Below are positions 1 through 10,971 of a stretch of 61,230 nt of DNA, piece by piece; within the stretch, counting starts at the first letter, position 1; every line of letters starts with the position of its first letter. Below the pieces are notes generated by a model. The model was not told the DNA's origin, searched no databases, and saw only the letters and a list, made by a program, of their open reading frames with translations. Position numbers and translations under genes: made by a program. The DNA is from SVFI01 sp045535935 (GTDB lineage: Bacteria; Bacillota; Clostridia; Lachnospirales; Lachnospiraceae). The stretch covers positions 1 to 61,230 of the forward strand of contig JAZSMO010000045.1 of the NCBI GenBank assembly GCA_045535935.1, given 5' to 3'.

Positions 1-3000
1 CGTCGTCTTCACACAGTTTCCGTTGCCGTCATATGCATACGTTGTCTCGTAACCGCGTGCATCGGTCTCCTTAATTCTTCTGCCGTTTGTGTCATAGGTA
101 TAGGTCACCTGATTGCCGAGCGCATCGGTGACGGATGTCACGTGTGACATCGCATCATAGGTGTACGTTGTCGTATTGTCGTCCTGATCCATAACCGAAA
201 TGACATTCCAGTTCACATCGTAGGTGTATGTATTGCTTGTACCGTCCGCATAGATTTCCTTGTGCAGTTTTCCGTTCGGATAGTAGGTATAATCCGTTAC
301 GATACCCGCATGTGTCTCCTGCGTCAGGAATCCCATCTTGTCGTACACATAGGTATGGACACTTCCGTCCGGATCCGTCTCTTTCGTCACTCTACCTTTG
401 GCATCGTAGACATAGCTGCTCTTTGTTTTATCCGGATAGGTGATCGACGTCAGATTCCCTTCCGTGTCATAAGTATACAACGTTTCGTCTCCCATAGCAT
501 TGGTCAGCTTTGTCAGGCGCCCGGCCTCATCGTAGCTGTAATGTATGGTCCGCTCCCCGATGGTTTCTGTCTTCTTATTTCCGTTCTTATCGTATGTATA
601 TGCTGTGGTTACTCCGTTTGCATCCGTCTCAGACAGGACTTTTCCTGTCGCATCATAGACGCAGGTCACTGTATTTCCGAGAGCATCGGTGGTAGAGGTA
701 ATATTTCCGTATGCATCGTAAGTAAAGGTTGTCTTGTTGCCATTATAGTCGGTAGCACTTACTTTTCTACCCTGTTGATAGGTGTATGTCTTCGCACCGA
801 GTCCCGGCGTGAATTCCCTTGTCAGGTTTCCGTCCTCATCGTATTCATAGGTCGTTTTTACCCCGAGCGGCGAGGTGTAGCCAACCATCCGGTTTTTCTC
901 GTCATACTCATATTTTGAAGTCAATCCATCCGCAGAAGTAACCGCAACCGGATTACAATTCGGATCATAGGTGTATGTTGTAACATTACCGGCGGTATCA
1001 TAGGCTGCTGTCATATTTCCGGCTTCGTCGTATTCATACATGGTACGACTTCCGTCCGGTGCAATCTCATCGAGCACATTTCCCTCTTGATCGAAGATAT
1101 ATTCCGTCACTTCGCCGATCTCATCGGTTTCTTTGATAATATTGCCTTTTCTATCCGTCTCGTAGGCAATCTTATTTCCGTCACGTTTTTTGATTTTTGT
1201 CACAAATCCGCCGTTTTCTTTTTCTTCGTATGTGAAAACAGACTTCTTGTCACTTCCAACTTCTACCTGTGACAGGGTGCGTCCTTTTTCATCGTAAGTA
1301 TTCTCTACGACAACAACACCATCCGGGTTTGTACATTTGGTCATATGGTGCGTATCATCATAAACAAACCTTGTCTGATTACCAAGCGGATCCTGATAGG
1401 CTGTCAGATTTCCCTCTTCATCGTATGTAAAGCTGCATTTACGATCGTGAGCATCAGAAACAGAACTGACCTTGCCGTCTTTATAAGCAATCACCAGCTT
1501 TTCTCCGGAAATATCATCCGTCACCGTAAGTTTGTCATCCTTACGGCCAAAGGACACACTTTTTCCGCTTTTATCTTCGATTTTAAGCAGTTTCCCGTCC
1601 GCATCAAAGGTGGTGACGGTTCCCGCCATATCTGTCAGCACATAACGGTAGGTGTCGTTTTCCTTTTTCTTTTCGATAGTTGCACCCTTCATCGCTGTTC
1701 CGGTCGCCACGTATGTACCAAGGTAATCCGCCTCGTCATCCAAAACCACTGTGCCTCCGCTCTGATATCCGTACACAACACCGCTGTTTAACTCTTCATT
1801 GACAAAGGAAGCTACGCTGTACGGCGTGCTGTGGAGCTCGATTACACCACCGATATCTTTTATGCTCTGCTCGTAGCTGTGGCTCCAGCCATAACCGTTC
1901 TCTCCGACGGAATCTGCCAGCAGGGAATTGTAATTAAGCGCATATTCCAGCGTACTTGCCCCTGTCACGGACAGGGCGTTAATCTGCTGTGTAAATGCAC
2001 CGGATGCCACATCTACCGGGTCACCGTAAGTCTCTTCTTCCTCTTCCACTTCTCCCGAACCCGGATAAGTTCCTGCTGTATAATATATGTATCTGGAAAG
2101 ATGACTCGCAATAGCGTCAACCTGCACCTCCACACCGAGATTTGCTCCTTCCAATACTTGTACAAGGCTATCCACCAGACGATAGTAATAGTCTGCACTC
2201 ACACTTCCAGCAACATCTGTCACATAGGTGCAGCAAATTTCTTCTCCCGGTGAAAACACTCCGATTTCTACAGTATCTCCTTCGTAAAGCACCGGTATCG
2301 TCTTGCATTTCGCTGCGCTGCTGCTATGATAGGTTTGTCCCTGGGTTCTGGACTGGAATCCGAGCATCGCGCCGGTAGTCCGATCCTTTATTACATGCTG
2401 CACGGTTTGTGCCGGTTTGATGTATTCTCCCAATGTCGTGCGCAAATTATAAAATTCCCGGTCTGAAACGTTTTGTATTTTAAATTGAATATAGTATTTT
2501 GAACTTAAATACATCGAATCTTCCGGTTGTATGGTAATTCGTAAGCCTTCTCCGGCCTTCACTTCAAAATCCTGTTCCGTTGCAAAGACGTTGTCGATCG
2601 GAACCTCAAACGGCATCAGTATTCCATGGAAAGCCGCGCTGAGGGAATACGTTCCACTTTCATCACCGCGCACAATCCAATTCGCATCGGCGCTTGTCTG
2701 TCCTTCAATTGTTCCCATCTGCGTCGTCAATGTCTGCCCTGACTTCGTTTTTGCCAAAGAAAGTCCTTCCGGAAGCGAAAGTGTTGCACTGGCCTCCTCA
2801 ATCGGAAAACTGCTGTCTGCATTGTTAATGACTGTCAGCTTGACGTTGTACATGTCTTTCAGCCATGAAACAGACTGTGTTGTTGACAGGACTACAATCT
2901 TTTCTACTTCCAGCTCTCCTTCTTCATTTTCTTTGCAGATTGTCTGAATCTGACGGCCTCCCCTTTTTCCTTCACTCACATAATAGTTGCCACCATTACT

Positions 3001-6000
3001 CTCCTCATTGCGGGTCGAAGAAACCGGCATCGGTATGTCGGCGTATTCATATACGACCGGGATAGGGCTATCCTCAAACTTCAATTCTACACGGAACGTG
3101 AACGTATTGTAATTTTCAGGATCCGACAAATCAACTCCGTATTCAACCAGCTCTTCCAACGACATACGTGTTGCCGTCAACTTTCCGCTTACCACTTCGC
3201 CCTTCTGAAGTACCAGCTCTTTTGACAGTTTCTCATAATTGCTGATGCGAATCGTGTCTTCTTTCGGGAGGTAGCCTTCTGCATATGCTGCAAATTCGTA
3301 AACGCCCGCTTTTGTAACAACATTTACCTCTCCGTCACCATCCGCTCTTGTCCGGATTACCTCATCATCACTATTTCCTGTTTTGATATACACATGTGCT
3401 CCGCTGACCGGTGCGCCGTTTTCATCAATAATTTTAAGCACACCCTGTCCGTTATTGCTGCTGTCTAAAACAGTGACCGTTGCAATCGTACTATCCTGAT
3501 TTCCCGCCGCATCCGTAACTGTCAGCGATATCGTATATGTACTCGCCTCCTTGTAGGTATGTGTCGGTTTTGCCCCTGTCTTTTTAGTTCCGTCACCGAA
3601 ATTCCATTCGTATTTTACGATACGGACATTGTCTGTGGACTGTGTTCCGTCAAATTGCGCCGAAAAACCAGTAACCATCATATAGGTCTCGGACAATTCT
3701 GCAACCGGTGCAATGGTATCGACGCTGTTTGCATAGTTATGAACAACGGCACTTTCACTGTAGTTTCCATATATGTCATACGCACGCACCTTATAGTAGT
3801 ATATGGTATCCACTTTTGTTGTCGTGTCCTCGTAATATGTTTCCGTCATGCTCTGGATACATTTATAGTCAGATTCTCCCAGTGCTTTTCGATAAATTTC
3901 AAATTTGTCGAAATCTGAGTCTGTATTCTCACTCACCCGGATACCGATGCGGTAGCTCATTGACTCCGTCTCGACTTCCGGAGCACTCGGCGCTGTCAGA
4001 TCAAAGGTATAGGAAGATGTCACATATTCACTTGCATTTCCAGCCTGATCATATGCGACTGCACGCATTTCATACAATGTATCCTCTGCCAGTTCTTCGG
4101 CTGCAAACGGAATACGGACATACTTCTGGCGTCCAACCACTTCTTCTGCGGAAAACTCCTGCCATACATCATCACTCTCTTTTTCTCTGTATTCCATTCG
4201 AATCTCTGCAAGCTCTGCATTATCTGTTGCCAACACAGAAAAACTCGTGTTTTTTCCGAGTTTTTCTCCTTCCGACGGAGCGATTCCCACAACTGTCGGC
4301 GACGTAGTATCCGGTAGCGCACTTCCCACTGCATAATCGGATATCTCTCCCTCATTCTTTGCAATGTCCACCGCACTGATCTTATAGTAGTAACTCTTTC
4401 CTCTCACAACTCTTGTATCATAGTGATTTTTTGTTTTCTTCTCTGCCAGCAGTGTATACTGTCCATCTGCAGAATCCGCACGATAGATACGATATGCTTT
4501 TATATCGTCTTCCTGCGCCTGTTCCCAAGTCAGCTCCACATAACCTTCTGCATCGGTTGCGACAAGTCGCGTAATTTTGCCCGGTGCTATATGGTCAATG
4601 GTATATTTGTTTTCCACCTGGTTCCCGTCAGAAAGAAGCTGATTGTGATTTCCTGCGCTGTCATATGCCTCAAACCGGATGATGATTTCTCCCTCCGGCA
4701 TTTCTGCTGTGTTCCATGTATAGGAAAATGTCTGTTGTGAATTCTCGCCTTTCGCAGTAATTTCTTTTATTATAGTGTAAGTTTCTCCGTCTATCGTGTA
4801 AGAAAATATACCTTTTTCGATTTCCGCATTGTCTTTCACCTGCATGGACAATGCAATTTCTTCTCCATAATAGGATGAAACCGGATCTATTTTGGTTATA
4901 GACGGACCGATATTGTCCGCATTGGTGGTAAGTGTGACCACATCCGATTCTTCTCCACGATTTCCGAGCGCATCATATCCGACTACGCGGAATGTATAGG
5001 TTGTCTCCGGTTTCAGTTCCTTCGCAACATATCCCAATTTGTCGGTTACTTTTGCTCTTGAAATCCATGCATCTCCAATCTGTTGCTCCACGCAGAAATA
5101 AGAGAAATCTTCTTCTGTCACATCCTCCCATTCCAGCTGAATCATTGTACTTCCGGCAACGCAGTCTGCGAGTTGTATTTTGCGGATTCCTGTATTATCA
5201 ACTTCATATCTTCTCTGATAAAGATTCTCATTTTCGTTTCCGGCAGCATCGATTGCAACTGCTTTTATGTAGTATACGGCCTCCTCATATCCGGTAGTGT
5301 CCCACACATACTCAGCAACATTGTTTTCTGCTGTTTCTTCTCCAAGCATTGTCCATTCAATCTCTTCATCCAGTCTGATATAAAATTTTACCTTTGTAAC
5401 TGCTCTGTTATCACTACCCTCCACTTTCACGCGGATTGCTTTATTTACCGTTCCCGGATCAGGCGTCATGCTCTTTATCTTCGGCGGGTCTTCATCTTCT
5501 GTTACGTATACTGCAGCGCTTTCGGTATATGTTCCCTCCTGTCCGTATGTATCGTAAGATGTCACGCGATATACATAGGTCACACCGGTATCCACCGTTT
5601 TGTCCTGATACCAATTCGTTGCTCTCCCGCTGACTTCATCTATCTTTGTAAATGTATCCCCCTCAAGCTTTTTCCGATAAACACAATATCCTTCTGTATC
5701 TACACTGCTGCTCGGTGTATAGGACACAATAACTACACCATTGTTTTCTTCGGCTTTTAATTCTCCCGGAGGATTCGGCGCCGTTTTGTCAATGGTATAT
5801 GTGACTGTTTTTTCATCTGTATTTCCGTCTATATCTGTCAAAACTGCCTTCACATCAACATCCACATCATATTCTGTTTCCAAAACCGGTAATATCCATG
5901 TGGAATATGCCTGTAATTTACCTCTTTGGTAGTTCTTCTGCTCCAGCGGTTCTTCCGTTATTTTGGTCCACACCTGCGTTTCTTCATCGTACCAAAACAA

Positions 6001-9000
6001 CTGTACTGTATTTCCTACACTGTTTCCGGGATCTTTGAAATAAACGCAAACTTTGATTTGCTCGCCACCGATTGTCTCATAGTCTCCCGGAGACATCTCT
6101 ATAATTTCAGGCATAGCAACTGCACTGTCCAGCCCATCTGTTTTTTCCGACTCATTTCCTTCCTCATCGAGAGCCGTTATCTGATAGGTGTACAGTGTAT
6201 TCTCTTCCAATCCTGTGTCTTTATATGTATAACCGCTGATATTTTCTCCGACAAGCGCACCGTTCCGATACACATTGTAGCTTGTCACTCCCACATTATC
6301 CGTTGCTCCATTCCATCCAAGTGTAATGGCGGATCCGCTTCTTGTTCGAACGGAAACATCTGTAGGCGGCGAAGGCGGTATTGTATCCAAATCAATGAAA
6401 ACTGTCTTTGTTTCTGTGGTGTTCTCATTATTTACGCTGTCATATAACACAAGGTAATACTCATAAGTCGCCATCTGTGTGAGATTCTTATGTACGTAGC
6501 TATAAGATTCTGCGCTCGTAGCAGAAATATTCGCGATGCAGCTATATGTCTCTTCTCCCTGCATTCTTCCATAGAGTCGATATCCTTCACAGTCTTCACT
6601 CTCACTCATACTCCATGCCAGTATAGCCTGATCATCCTTTGGTGTTACTTCAAATTTCCCCGGAAGCTTCGGTGCAGTTCTGTCTAAATGATAAGATAAG
6701 ATTTTTTCCGTCGAGTTATCATCCGCATCTGTGACAGTAATTTTGACATCCACCATCTGATCTTCCAAAATCGCAGAGTGATTCCACTTGAACATATACA
6801 GCGTATTTCCAACTCCGCTAACTGACGAAAGATCACTTTCCGGAACTATCTCTTTCCATGCATCACTTGCCTCATCATAATAATCTACTTTTATCTTGCG
6901 CACTCCGGCTAAACTGTCATTTGCAATCAGCACTTCATACGGCGTAATTTCTCCGCCGATTGCGCTGTCCTGCTGCGGAGTAATCCCCTTTATCACCGGA
7001 AGGAACGTTGTGATTTCTACTCCATTTCCCGCTTCTGATTCATTTCCTGCTGCGTCCGAAGCCGTAATGTAATACATATATTTTGTCTCGTTTTCAAGAT
7101 TTTCATCTGTATAAATGCAACCGGTTATATTTTCTGCGATCTTTTCCCCGTTCCGGTATACATTATAGGACGTTACCTTTACATTATCCGTTGAAGCTGT
7201 CCACTTAAGTTTCACCTTTGATCCCGTTCGGTACGTGACAAGTGTTCCTGTCACCTTTGACGGCACTTCTGTGTCCTTCGGTGTTGTTAAGGTTATCTCT
7301 GTCTCTTCTCCATCATTGTGCAGGTTATCTACTCCGTAAATTTTATATTGGTAAGTCGTTTCCGGCTGTAATCCCGTAATTTCCAGATAATTGGCGGTAG
7401 AATATACTACGGTACTCCACTGTGTACCATTTAATTTTTTTACATAATATCCGGAAAAATCACTTTCCGTTGATTTTTCCCATTCCAGATACGCAGATGT
7501 ACAGTCTATTTCCTGCTTTACGATGATTGGTTTAGCAGGTCCGGTTCTATCAAATTCTACGATGCAGGAAGCTTCGCCCCGGTTTCCCGCCTCATCAAAA
7601 GCATAGGCGATAAATTCGTATACGCCGTCTGTAATCTGTGAATAATTTATTTCAATAGAAGCGTGTGTTCCATCCCATTTATAGGATGGATAATAATCTT
7701 CTTTTGTATAGTCACCCGTATAAACGATAGCTCCGTCTTTTTTTACATATAATTCATATCGAACCACTTTTCTGTTATCCGTTGCATCAATATAATATGT
7801 ACCGGTTCCATATTCCGGTAATTTTACACGCTCGGCAAAATCATACGACATAAAACTGATAACCGGTGCGGTTTCATCCGGCTGAATATATATTTCTACA
7901 GGTTCTGTGGCGGAGCTTATATTTCCGTTTGTATCCTCGGCTTTAATGATATATTCATATGTTTTTCCGTCCTCCACTTCTGAATCTGTGTAAGTGGCAT
8001 ACGAACTGTTTACCGCCGCAATCTGTAAATACTTTTCCGCACCCGCTTCTTTCCTATAAATTATATATCTACTGCAATCCGCACTTGTACTCTTCGTCCA
8101 TGTAATAACCGCTCTCTTCTCTGCGTCCGCAACCGCGACATCAGTCGGTATTTCAGGCGCAGTTCTGTCCAAATGATAGGTCACCACCTGTTCTGTTTCG
8201 CTGCCATAAATATCACGAAGCACATATTTTACTTTCATATCCCCATCTTTTGTAAATCCGGTTAAATCCCATGTATATGTGTATGTTGTTCCGCTGCTTA
8301 CTTTTGTAGATATGACATCTACATATGCCTGTTTTTCCTCATCATAATAGGATACTTGCAATTTATTATTTGCGGCATCAATATAGTTTTTTTGATATAC
8401 CGAAACAGACGCGCTTGTCCCTAAAATTGTCCCCTCCACCGGATAAACCGCTATGATTTCCGGAAGGCGCGGCGAAACTGTAACAGAATTGCTTATTTCC
8501 GATTCCTGATGAAAAGGGTCAATTGCTGTCACATTATATGTATACTCTTCTCCAAGTTCTACCTCTTCGTCCAAATAACTTAAGGATGTATATTCATCCT
8601 TGATCAGTTCTCCATTTCGATAAATGCGATACCCTGTCACTTCGGAATTATCTGTCGCCGCTGACCATTTGATTCCAAGGGCTGTTCCTGTTATCCGCCA
8701 AACTGATAAATTACTGATGGTACTTGGAATCTCTGTATCATCGGTATAAACAACTTCATCACACATCGTTTTAAAATTGCTCGGAAGATTATAGTAGTTT
8801 TTATAGTTCTTACAGAGCTGTAATGTGTGGAATTTGGTTTTTCCTCCATACGACAGGAATCTTACTGTAAATTTTTGATCCGCATTTTGTGATGCCAAAT
8901 ACACACGATGATTACCCGTCGCAACAAAATTCGTATAACTCGACTGTATGAAATTGCCGCCGATTTCCAATGTTCCATCCGTCAAAAAACCTTCCGTGGA

Positions 9001-10971
9001 TATATCGCTGTCAAAACTAAAATCCCCACCGATTTTCACGTAATCACGTTCATTTTGCATGCGCAAGCATACATTTGACGGAATATCAGATTTATAGTTT
9101 AAGTCAAAGTCTCCGCCAACCTCCAGCGTTCCGCCATTGATATACAGTTCTCCTTTATGTTGCAGATAATTTCCGGTAACGGTCAGCTGATATCCATTCA
9201 GATCCATTACTCCGTCCGCAACATACAAGTCGCCTTCCACAACCGTGTCCTGTTGCAGCGTATATCCCCATATTCCCTGTTTTATACTTGAACCGTAACT
9301 AAAAGATCCTCCATTGTTCACACATTCCTTACAATCTATAAACCCATTGCAGACAACGCCGCCTTCACTTGTATTTGCAAGTTCAAGATTCGCTATTTTA
9401 TGCGTTTCCTTCACCGTTACTGCTTGTGTTTCGTTTCCTTCCAAACGCAATTTGTGCGTCTGATCCGTAATATAACCATCAAGTAATTGAACATCTCCCT
9501 TTACTGCTATTGTTCCTGCAGTTTTTGAAACAGAATACGGAACATTATAAATCATATTACCCTGCACGAAAATATAATCTTCATCGTGCGTCATGGATAT
9601 ACCATGATTATATTTTCCGTTCTCTGCGACAAAATTCCCGAACACACTGATATTCGCCTTATCACATTCTAAATAGTCATCATGAATCAAAAGAGAGCCT
9701 CCTATTTCCATATCTCCCGAAACTTTTGATTTTTCATCGACTATGTAATCGCCGGTAACAACTACCTTTCCTCCGTTTGCTGCAATATCACCGCCCTTAT
9801 GCAGCAAATTGCCGCTGACGGTCAAAGTATATCCATTCAAGTCCAGAGATTTCCATAATAGCTCATAATCTCCGTCAACAACGGTATCTTCTGACAGCTT
9901 GATATTATAGTCTTCCTCCTGTGTTCCGCACCGGCGGTATAATACTGTATTTTCCCCTAATGCCAACAGTATTTCTTCACTTGCCGCAAGTACACGAATT
10001 TCGCTTCTCTGATTGAATTTGTAGTTATTGCTTTCTGTCTCCCCCAGTGACGGAAGTGCGAACTGATAACAGGAGCCATTCCTGTCGCTAAGCATCCAAA
10101 GCGAACCGTTCCAGTATTGTAGTGATTGATTTGAAGTACTTGAAATATATTTTTTGTATTCAGAATATCTCCAGTCTATTCCGTCATCGGAATAAAAAAC
10201 ACCGTTTCCGACTACCACTACAAAACCACCGTTTGCATAGGATACATTTGCATAATTTCCCCATCTTATATCACTTTCCCCATGTATATTTAATAACTCT
10301 CCTTGTAAATCATAGGTGTAAATTTTGTAATCCGCTTCATCCACTACCACAAGCTTATCTTCTGCATAACACGCATCGCCGCAAACCAGAAGTTCTAATT
10401 CTTCCCGGTTTTTTAAAATATCCCAATCTTGTCCATTTTTTGAGGTATATAGTTGGGCCTTTTCATGTATATATACGATTCCTGAATCCTCCACCATCCT
10501 TCCGGTCAGTGCATAATAATCCAAGCCGGTGTATACAACGTCTTTGACCGTATCGTATCCGAAATCTATTGTCTCCCATGCAACACCATCTACCGACTGT
10601 AAAAGTACCCCCATTGCACCATACAAATAAAATCGCTCACCACAATAAGACATTTTCAATTCGTATATGCTTTGATACATGCCGAAAACATTGTCTGTAT
10701 CTATCTGTCCCTGCAATGACCATTCCATTCCGTTTTCCGACGAAAAAACTTGTCCTTCTCTGTTCATTGCAAGAAAGATTCCGTTTCCATAGGCTGCTGC
10801 TATAGGCATGCCAATCTCAACCTCTGCAATTTCCCAGTCTTCCAGCACATTAGCTTTGACATTCGTTGACTGCATCGGTATATTGCACATTACTATAGCC
10901 ACTGCAAGAAGCACTGCCACAAATCTTTTTATCTCTTTTTTCCATCTCAATAATCTATATTTCTCTTTCAT
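1..10971 (-). CDS. Giant secreted FN3/PKD/RHS-repeat surface protein (C-terminus beyond left edge)
   Basis: The minus-strand frame is open from the ATG at 10971 to base 1, giving 3657 codons with no stop seen, so the 3' end is missing. A basic N-terminus and hydrophobic stretch (residues about 15-32) form a signal peptide. In order follow a BNR/propeller-like region with repeated S.DG-type motifs (about 40-330), a right-handed beta-helix-like region built from repeats such as NGYTLTVSGN and NGGTLEVGGD (about 330-730), about ten fibronectin type III modules alternating with Ig-like modules (about 750-2430), a PKD domain with YEWNFGDGT (near 2450), a carboxypeptidase-regulatory-like domain (near 2515-2590), a DUF6531-type segment beginning GDPVDVASGAF (near 2980), and YD/RHS repeats (about 3100 onward). 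The start overlaps the upstream stop by 4 bp (ATGA), which suggests translational coupling. By analogy with WapA and other RHS proteins it could be an adhesin or a contact toxin. The C-terminal tip that would decide this is not in the window. Confidence 0.9.
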   Translation of the reverse strand, partial: MKEKYRLLRWKKEIKRFVAVLLAVAIVMCNIPMQSTNVKANVLEDWEIAEVEIGMPIAAAYGNGIFLAMNREGQVFSSENGMEWSLQGQIDTDNVFGMYQSIYELKMSYCGERFYLYGAMGVLLQSVDGVAWETIDFGYDTVKDVVYTGLDYYALTGRMVEDSGIVYIHEKAQLYTSKNGQDWDILKNREELELLVCGDACYAEDKLVVVDEADYKIYTYDLQGELLNIHGESDIRWGNYANVSYANGGFVVVVGNGVFYSDDGIDWRYSEYKKYISSTSNQSLQYWNGSLWMLSDRNGSCYQFALPSLGETESNNYKFNQRSEIRVLAASEEILLALGENTVLYRRCGTQEEDYNIKLSEDTVVDGDYELLWKSLDLNGYTLTVSGNLLHKGGDIAANGGKVVVTGDYIVDEKSKVSGDMEIGGSLLIHDDYLECDKANISVFGNFVAENGKYNHGISMTHDEDYIFVQGNMIYNVPYSVSKTAGTIAVKGDVQLLDGYITDQTHKLRLEGNETQAVTVKETHKIANLELANTSEGGVVCNGFIDCKECVNNGGSFSYGSSIKQGIWGYTLQQDTVVEGDLYVADGVMDLNGYQLTVTGNYLQHKGELYINGGTLEVGGDFDLNYKSDIPSNVCLRMQNERDYVKIGGDFSFDSDISTEGFLTDGTLEIGGNFIQSSYTNFVATGNHRVYLASQNADQKFTVRFLSYGGKTKFHTLQLCKNYKNYYNLPSNFKTMCDEVVYTDDTEIPSTISNLSVWRITGTALGIKWSAATDNSEVTGYRIYRNGELIKDEYTSLSYLDEEVELGEEYTYNVTAIDPFHQESEISNSVTVSPRLPEIIAVYPVEGTILGTSASVSVYQKNYIDAANNKLQVSYYDEEKQAYVDVISTKVSSGTTYTYTWDLTGFTKDGDMKVKYVLRDIYGSETEQVVTYHLDRTAPEIPTDVAVADAEKRAVITWTKSTSADCSRYIIYRKEAGAEKYLQIAAVNSSYATYTDSEVEDGKTYEYIIKAEDTNGNISSATEPVEIYIQPDETAPVISFMSYDFAERVKLPEYGTGTYYIDATDNRKVVRYELYVKKDGAIVYTGDYTKEDYYPSYKWDGTHASIEINYSQITDGVYEFIAYAFDEAGNRGEASCIVEFDRTGPAKPIIVKQEIDCTSAYLEWEKSTESDFSGYYVKKLNGTQWSTVVYSTANYLEITGLQPETTYQYKIYGVDNLHNDGEETEITLTTPKDTEVPSKVTGTLVTYRTGSKVKLKWTASTDNVKVTSYNVYRNGEKIAENITGCIYTDENLENETKYMYYITASDAAGNESEAGNGVEITTFLPVIKGITPQQDSAIGGEITPYEVLIANDSLAGVRKIKVDYYDEASDAWKEIVPESDLSSVSGVGNTLYMFKWNHSAILEDQMVDVKITVTDADDNSTEKILSYHLDRTAPKLPGKFEVTPKDDQAILAWSMSESEDCEGYRLYGRMQGEETYSCIANISATSAESYSYVHKNLTQMATYEYYLVLYDSVNNENTTETKTVFIDLDTIPPSPPTDVSVRTRSGSAITLGWNGATDNVGVTSYNVYRNGALVGENISGYTYKDTGLEENTLYTYQITALDEEGNESEKTDGLDSAVAMPEIIEMSPGDYETIGGEQIKVCVYFKDPGNSVGNTVQLFWYDEETQVWTKITEEPLEQKNYQRGKLQAYSTWILPVLETEYDVDVDVKAVLTDIDGNTDEKTVTYTIDKTAPNPPGELKAEENNGVVIVSYTPSSSVDTEGYCVYRKKLEGDTFTKIDEVSGRATNWYQDKTVDTGVTYVYRVTSYDTYGQEGTYTESAAVYVTEDEDPPKIKSMTPDPGTVNKAIRVKVEGSDNRAVTKVKFYIRLDEEIEWTMLGEETAENNVAEYVWDTTGYEEAVYYIKAVAIDAAGNENENLYQRRYEVDNTGIRKIQLADCVAGSTMIQLEWEDVTEEDFSYFCVEQQIGDAWISRAKVTDKLGYVAKELKPETTYTFRVVGYDALGNRGEESDVVTLTTNADNIGPSITKIDPVSSYYGEEIALSMQVKDNAEIEKGIFSYTIDGETYTIIKEITAKGENSQQTFSYTWNTAEMPEGEIIIRFEAYDSAGNHNQLLSDGNQVENKYTIDHIAPGKITRLVATDAEGYVELTWEQAQEDDIKAYRIYRADSADGQYTLLAEKKTKNHYDTRVVRGKSYYYKISAVDIAKNEGEISDYAVGSALPDTTSPTVVGIAPSEGEKLGKNTSFSVLATDNAELAEIRMEYREKESDDVWQEFSAEEVVGRQKYVRIPFAAEELAEDTLYEMRAVAYDQAGNASEYVTSSYTFDLTAPSAPEVETESMSYRIGIRVSENTDSDFDKFEIYRKALGESDYKCIQSMTETYYEDTTTKVDTIYYYKVRAYDIYGNYSESAVVHNYANSVDTIAPVAELSETYMMVTGFSAQFDGTQSTDNVRIVKYEWNFGDGTKKTGAKPTHTYKEASTYTISLTVTDAAGNQDSTIATVTVLDSSNNGQGVLKIIDENGAPVSGAHVYIKTGNSDDEVIRTRADGDGEVNVVTKAGVYEFAAYAEGYLPKEDTIRISNYEKLSKELVLQKGEVVSGKLTATRMSLEELVEYGVDLSDPENYNTFTFRVELKFEDSPIPVVYEYADIPMPVSSTRNEESNGGNYYVSEGKRGGRQIQTICKENEEGELEVEKIVVLSTTQSVSWLKDMYNVKLTVINNADSSFPIEEASATLSLPEGLSLAKTKSGQTLTTQMGTIEGQTSADANWIVRGDESGTYSLSAAFHGILMPFEVPIDNVFATEQDFEVKAGEGLRITIQPEDSMYLSSKYYIQFKIQNVSDREFYNLRTTLGEYIKPAQTVQHVIKDRTTGAMLGFQSRTQGQTYHSSSAAKCKTIPVLYEGDTVEIGVFSPGEEICCTYVTDVAGSVSADYYYRLVDSLVQVLEGANLGVEVQVDAIASHLSRYIYYTAGTYPGSGEVEEEEETYGDPVDVASGAFTQQINALSVTGASTLEYALNYNSLLADSVGENGYGWSHSYEQSIKDIGGVIELHSTPYSVASFVNEELNSGVVYGYQSGGTVVLDDEADYLGTYVATGTAMKGATIEKKKENDTYRYVLTDMAGTVTTFDADGKLLKIEDKSGKSVSFGRKDDKLTVTDDISGEKLVIAYKDGKVSSVSDAHDRKCSFTYDEEGNLTAYQDPLGNQTRFVYDDTHHMTKCTNPDGVVVVENTYDEKGRTLSQVEVGSDKKSVFTYEEKENGGFVTKIKKRDGNKIAYETDRKGNIIKETDEIGEVTEYIFDQEGNVLDEIAPDGSRTMYEYDEAGNMTAAYDTAGNVTTYTYDPNCNPVAVTSADGLTSKYEYDEKNRMVGYTSPLGVKTTYEYDEDGNLTREFTPGLGAKTYTYQQGRKVSATDYNGNKTTFTYDAYGNITSTTDALGNTVTCVYDATGKVLSETDANGVTTAYTYDKNGNKKTETIGERTIHYSYDEAGRLTKLTNAMGDETLYTYDTEGNLTSITYPDKTKSSYVYDAKGRVTKETDPDGSVHTYVYDKMGFLTQETHAGIVTDYTYYPNGKLHKEIYADGTSNTYTYDVNWNVISVMDQDDNTTTYTYDAMSHVTSVTDALGNQVTYTYDTNGRRIKETDARGYETTYAYDGNGNCVKTT

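Noticed and set aside
1..1650. Short-period DNA repeats that look like a tandem or CRISPR-like array
   Set aside because: They follow the protein-level YD-repeat periodicity in one frame. The DNA copies diverge and there are no constant repeats with unique spacers.
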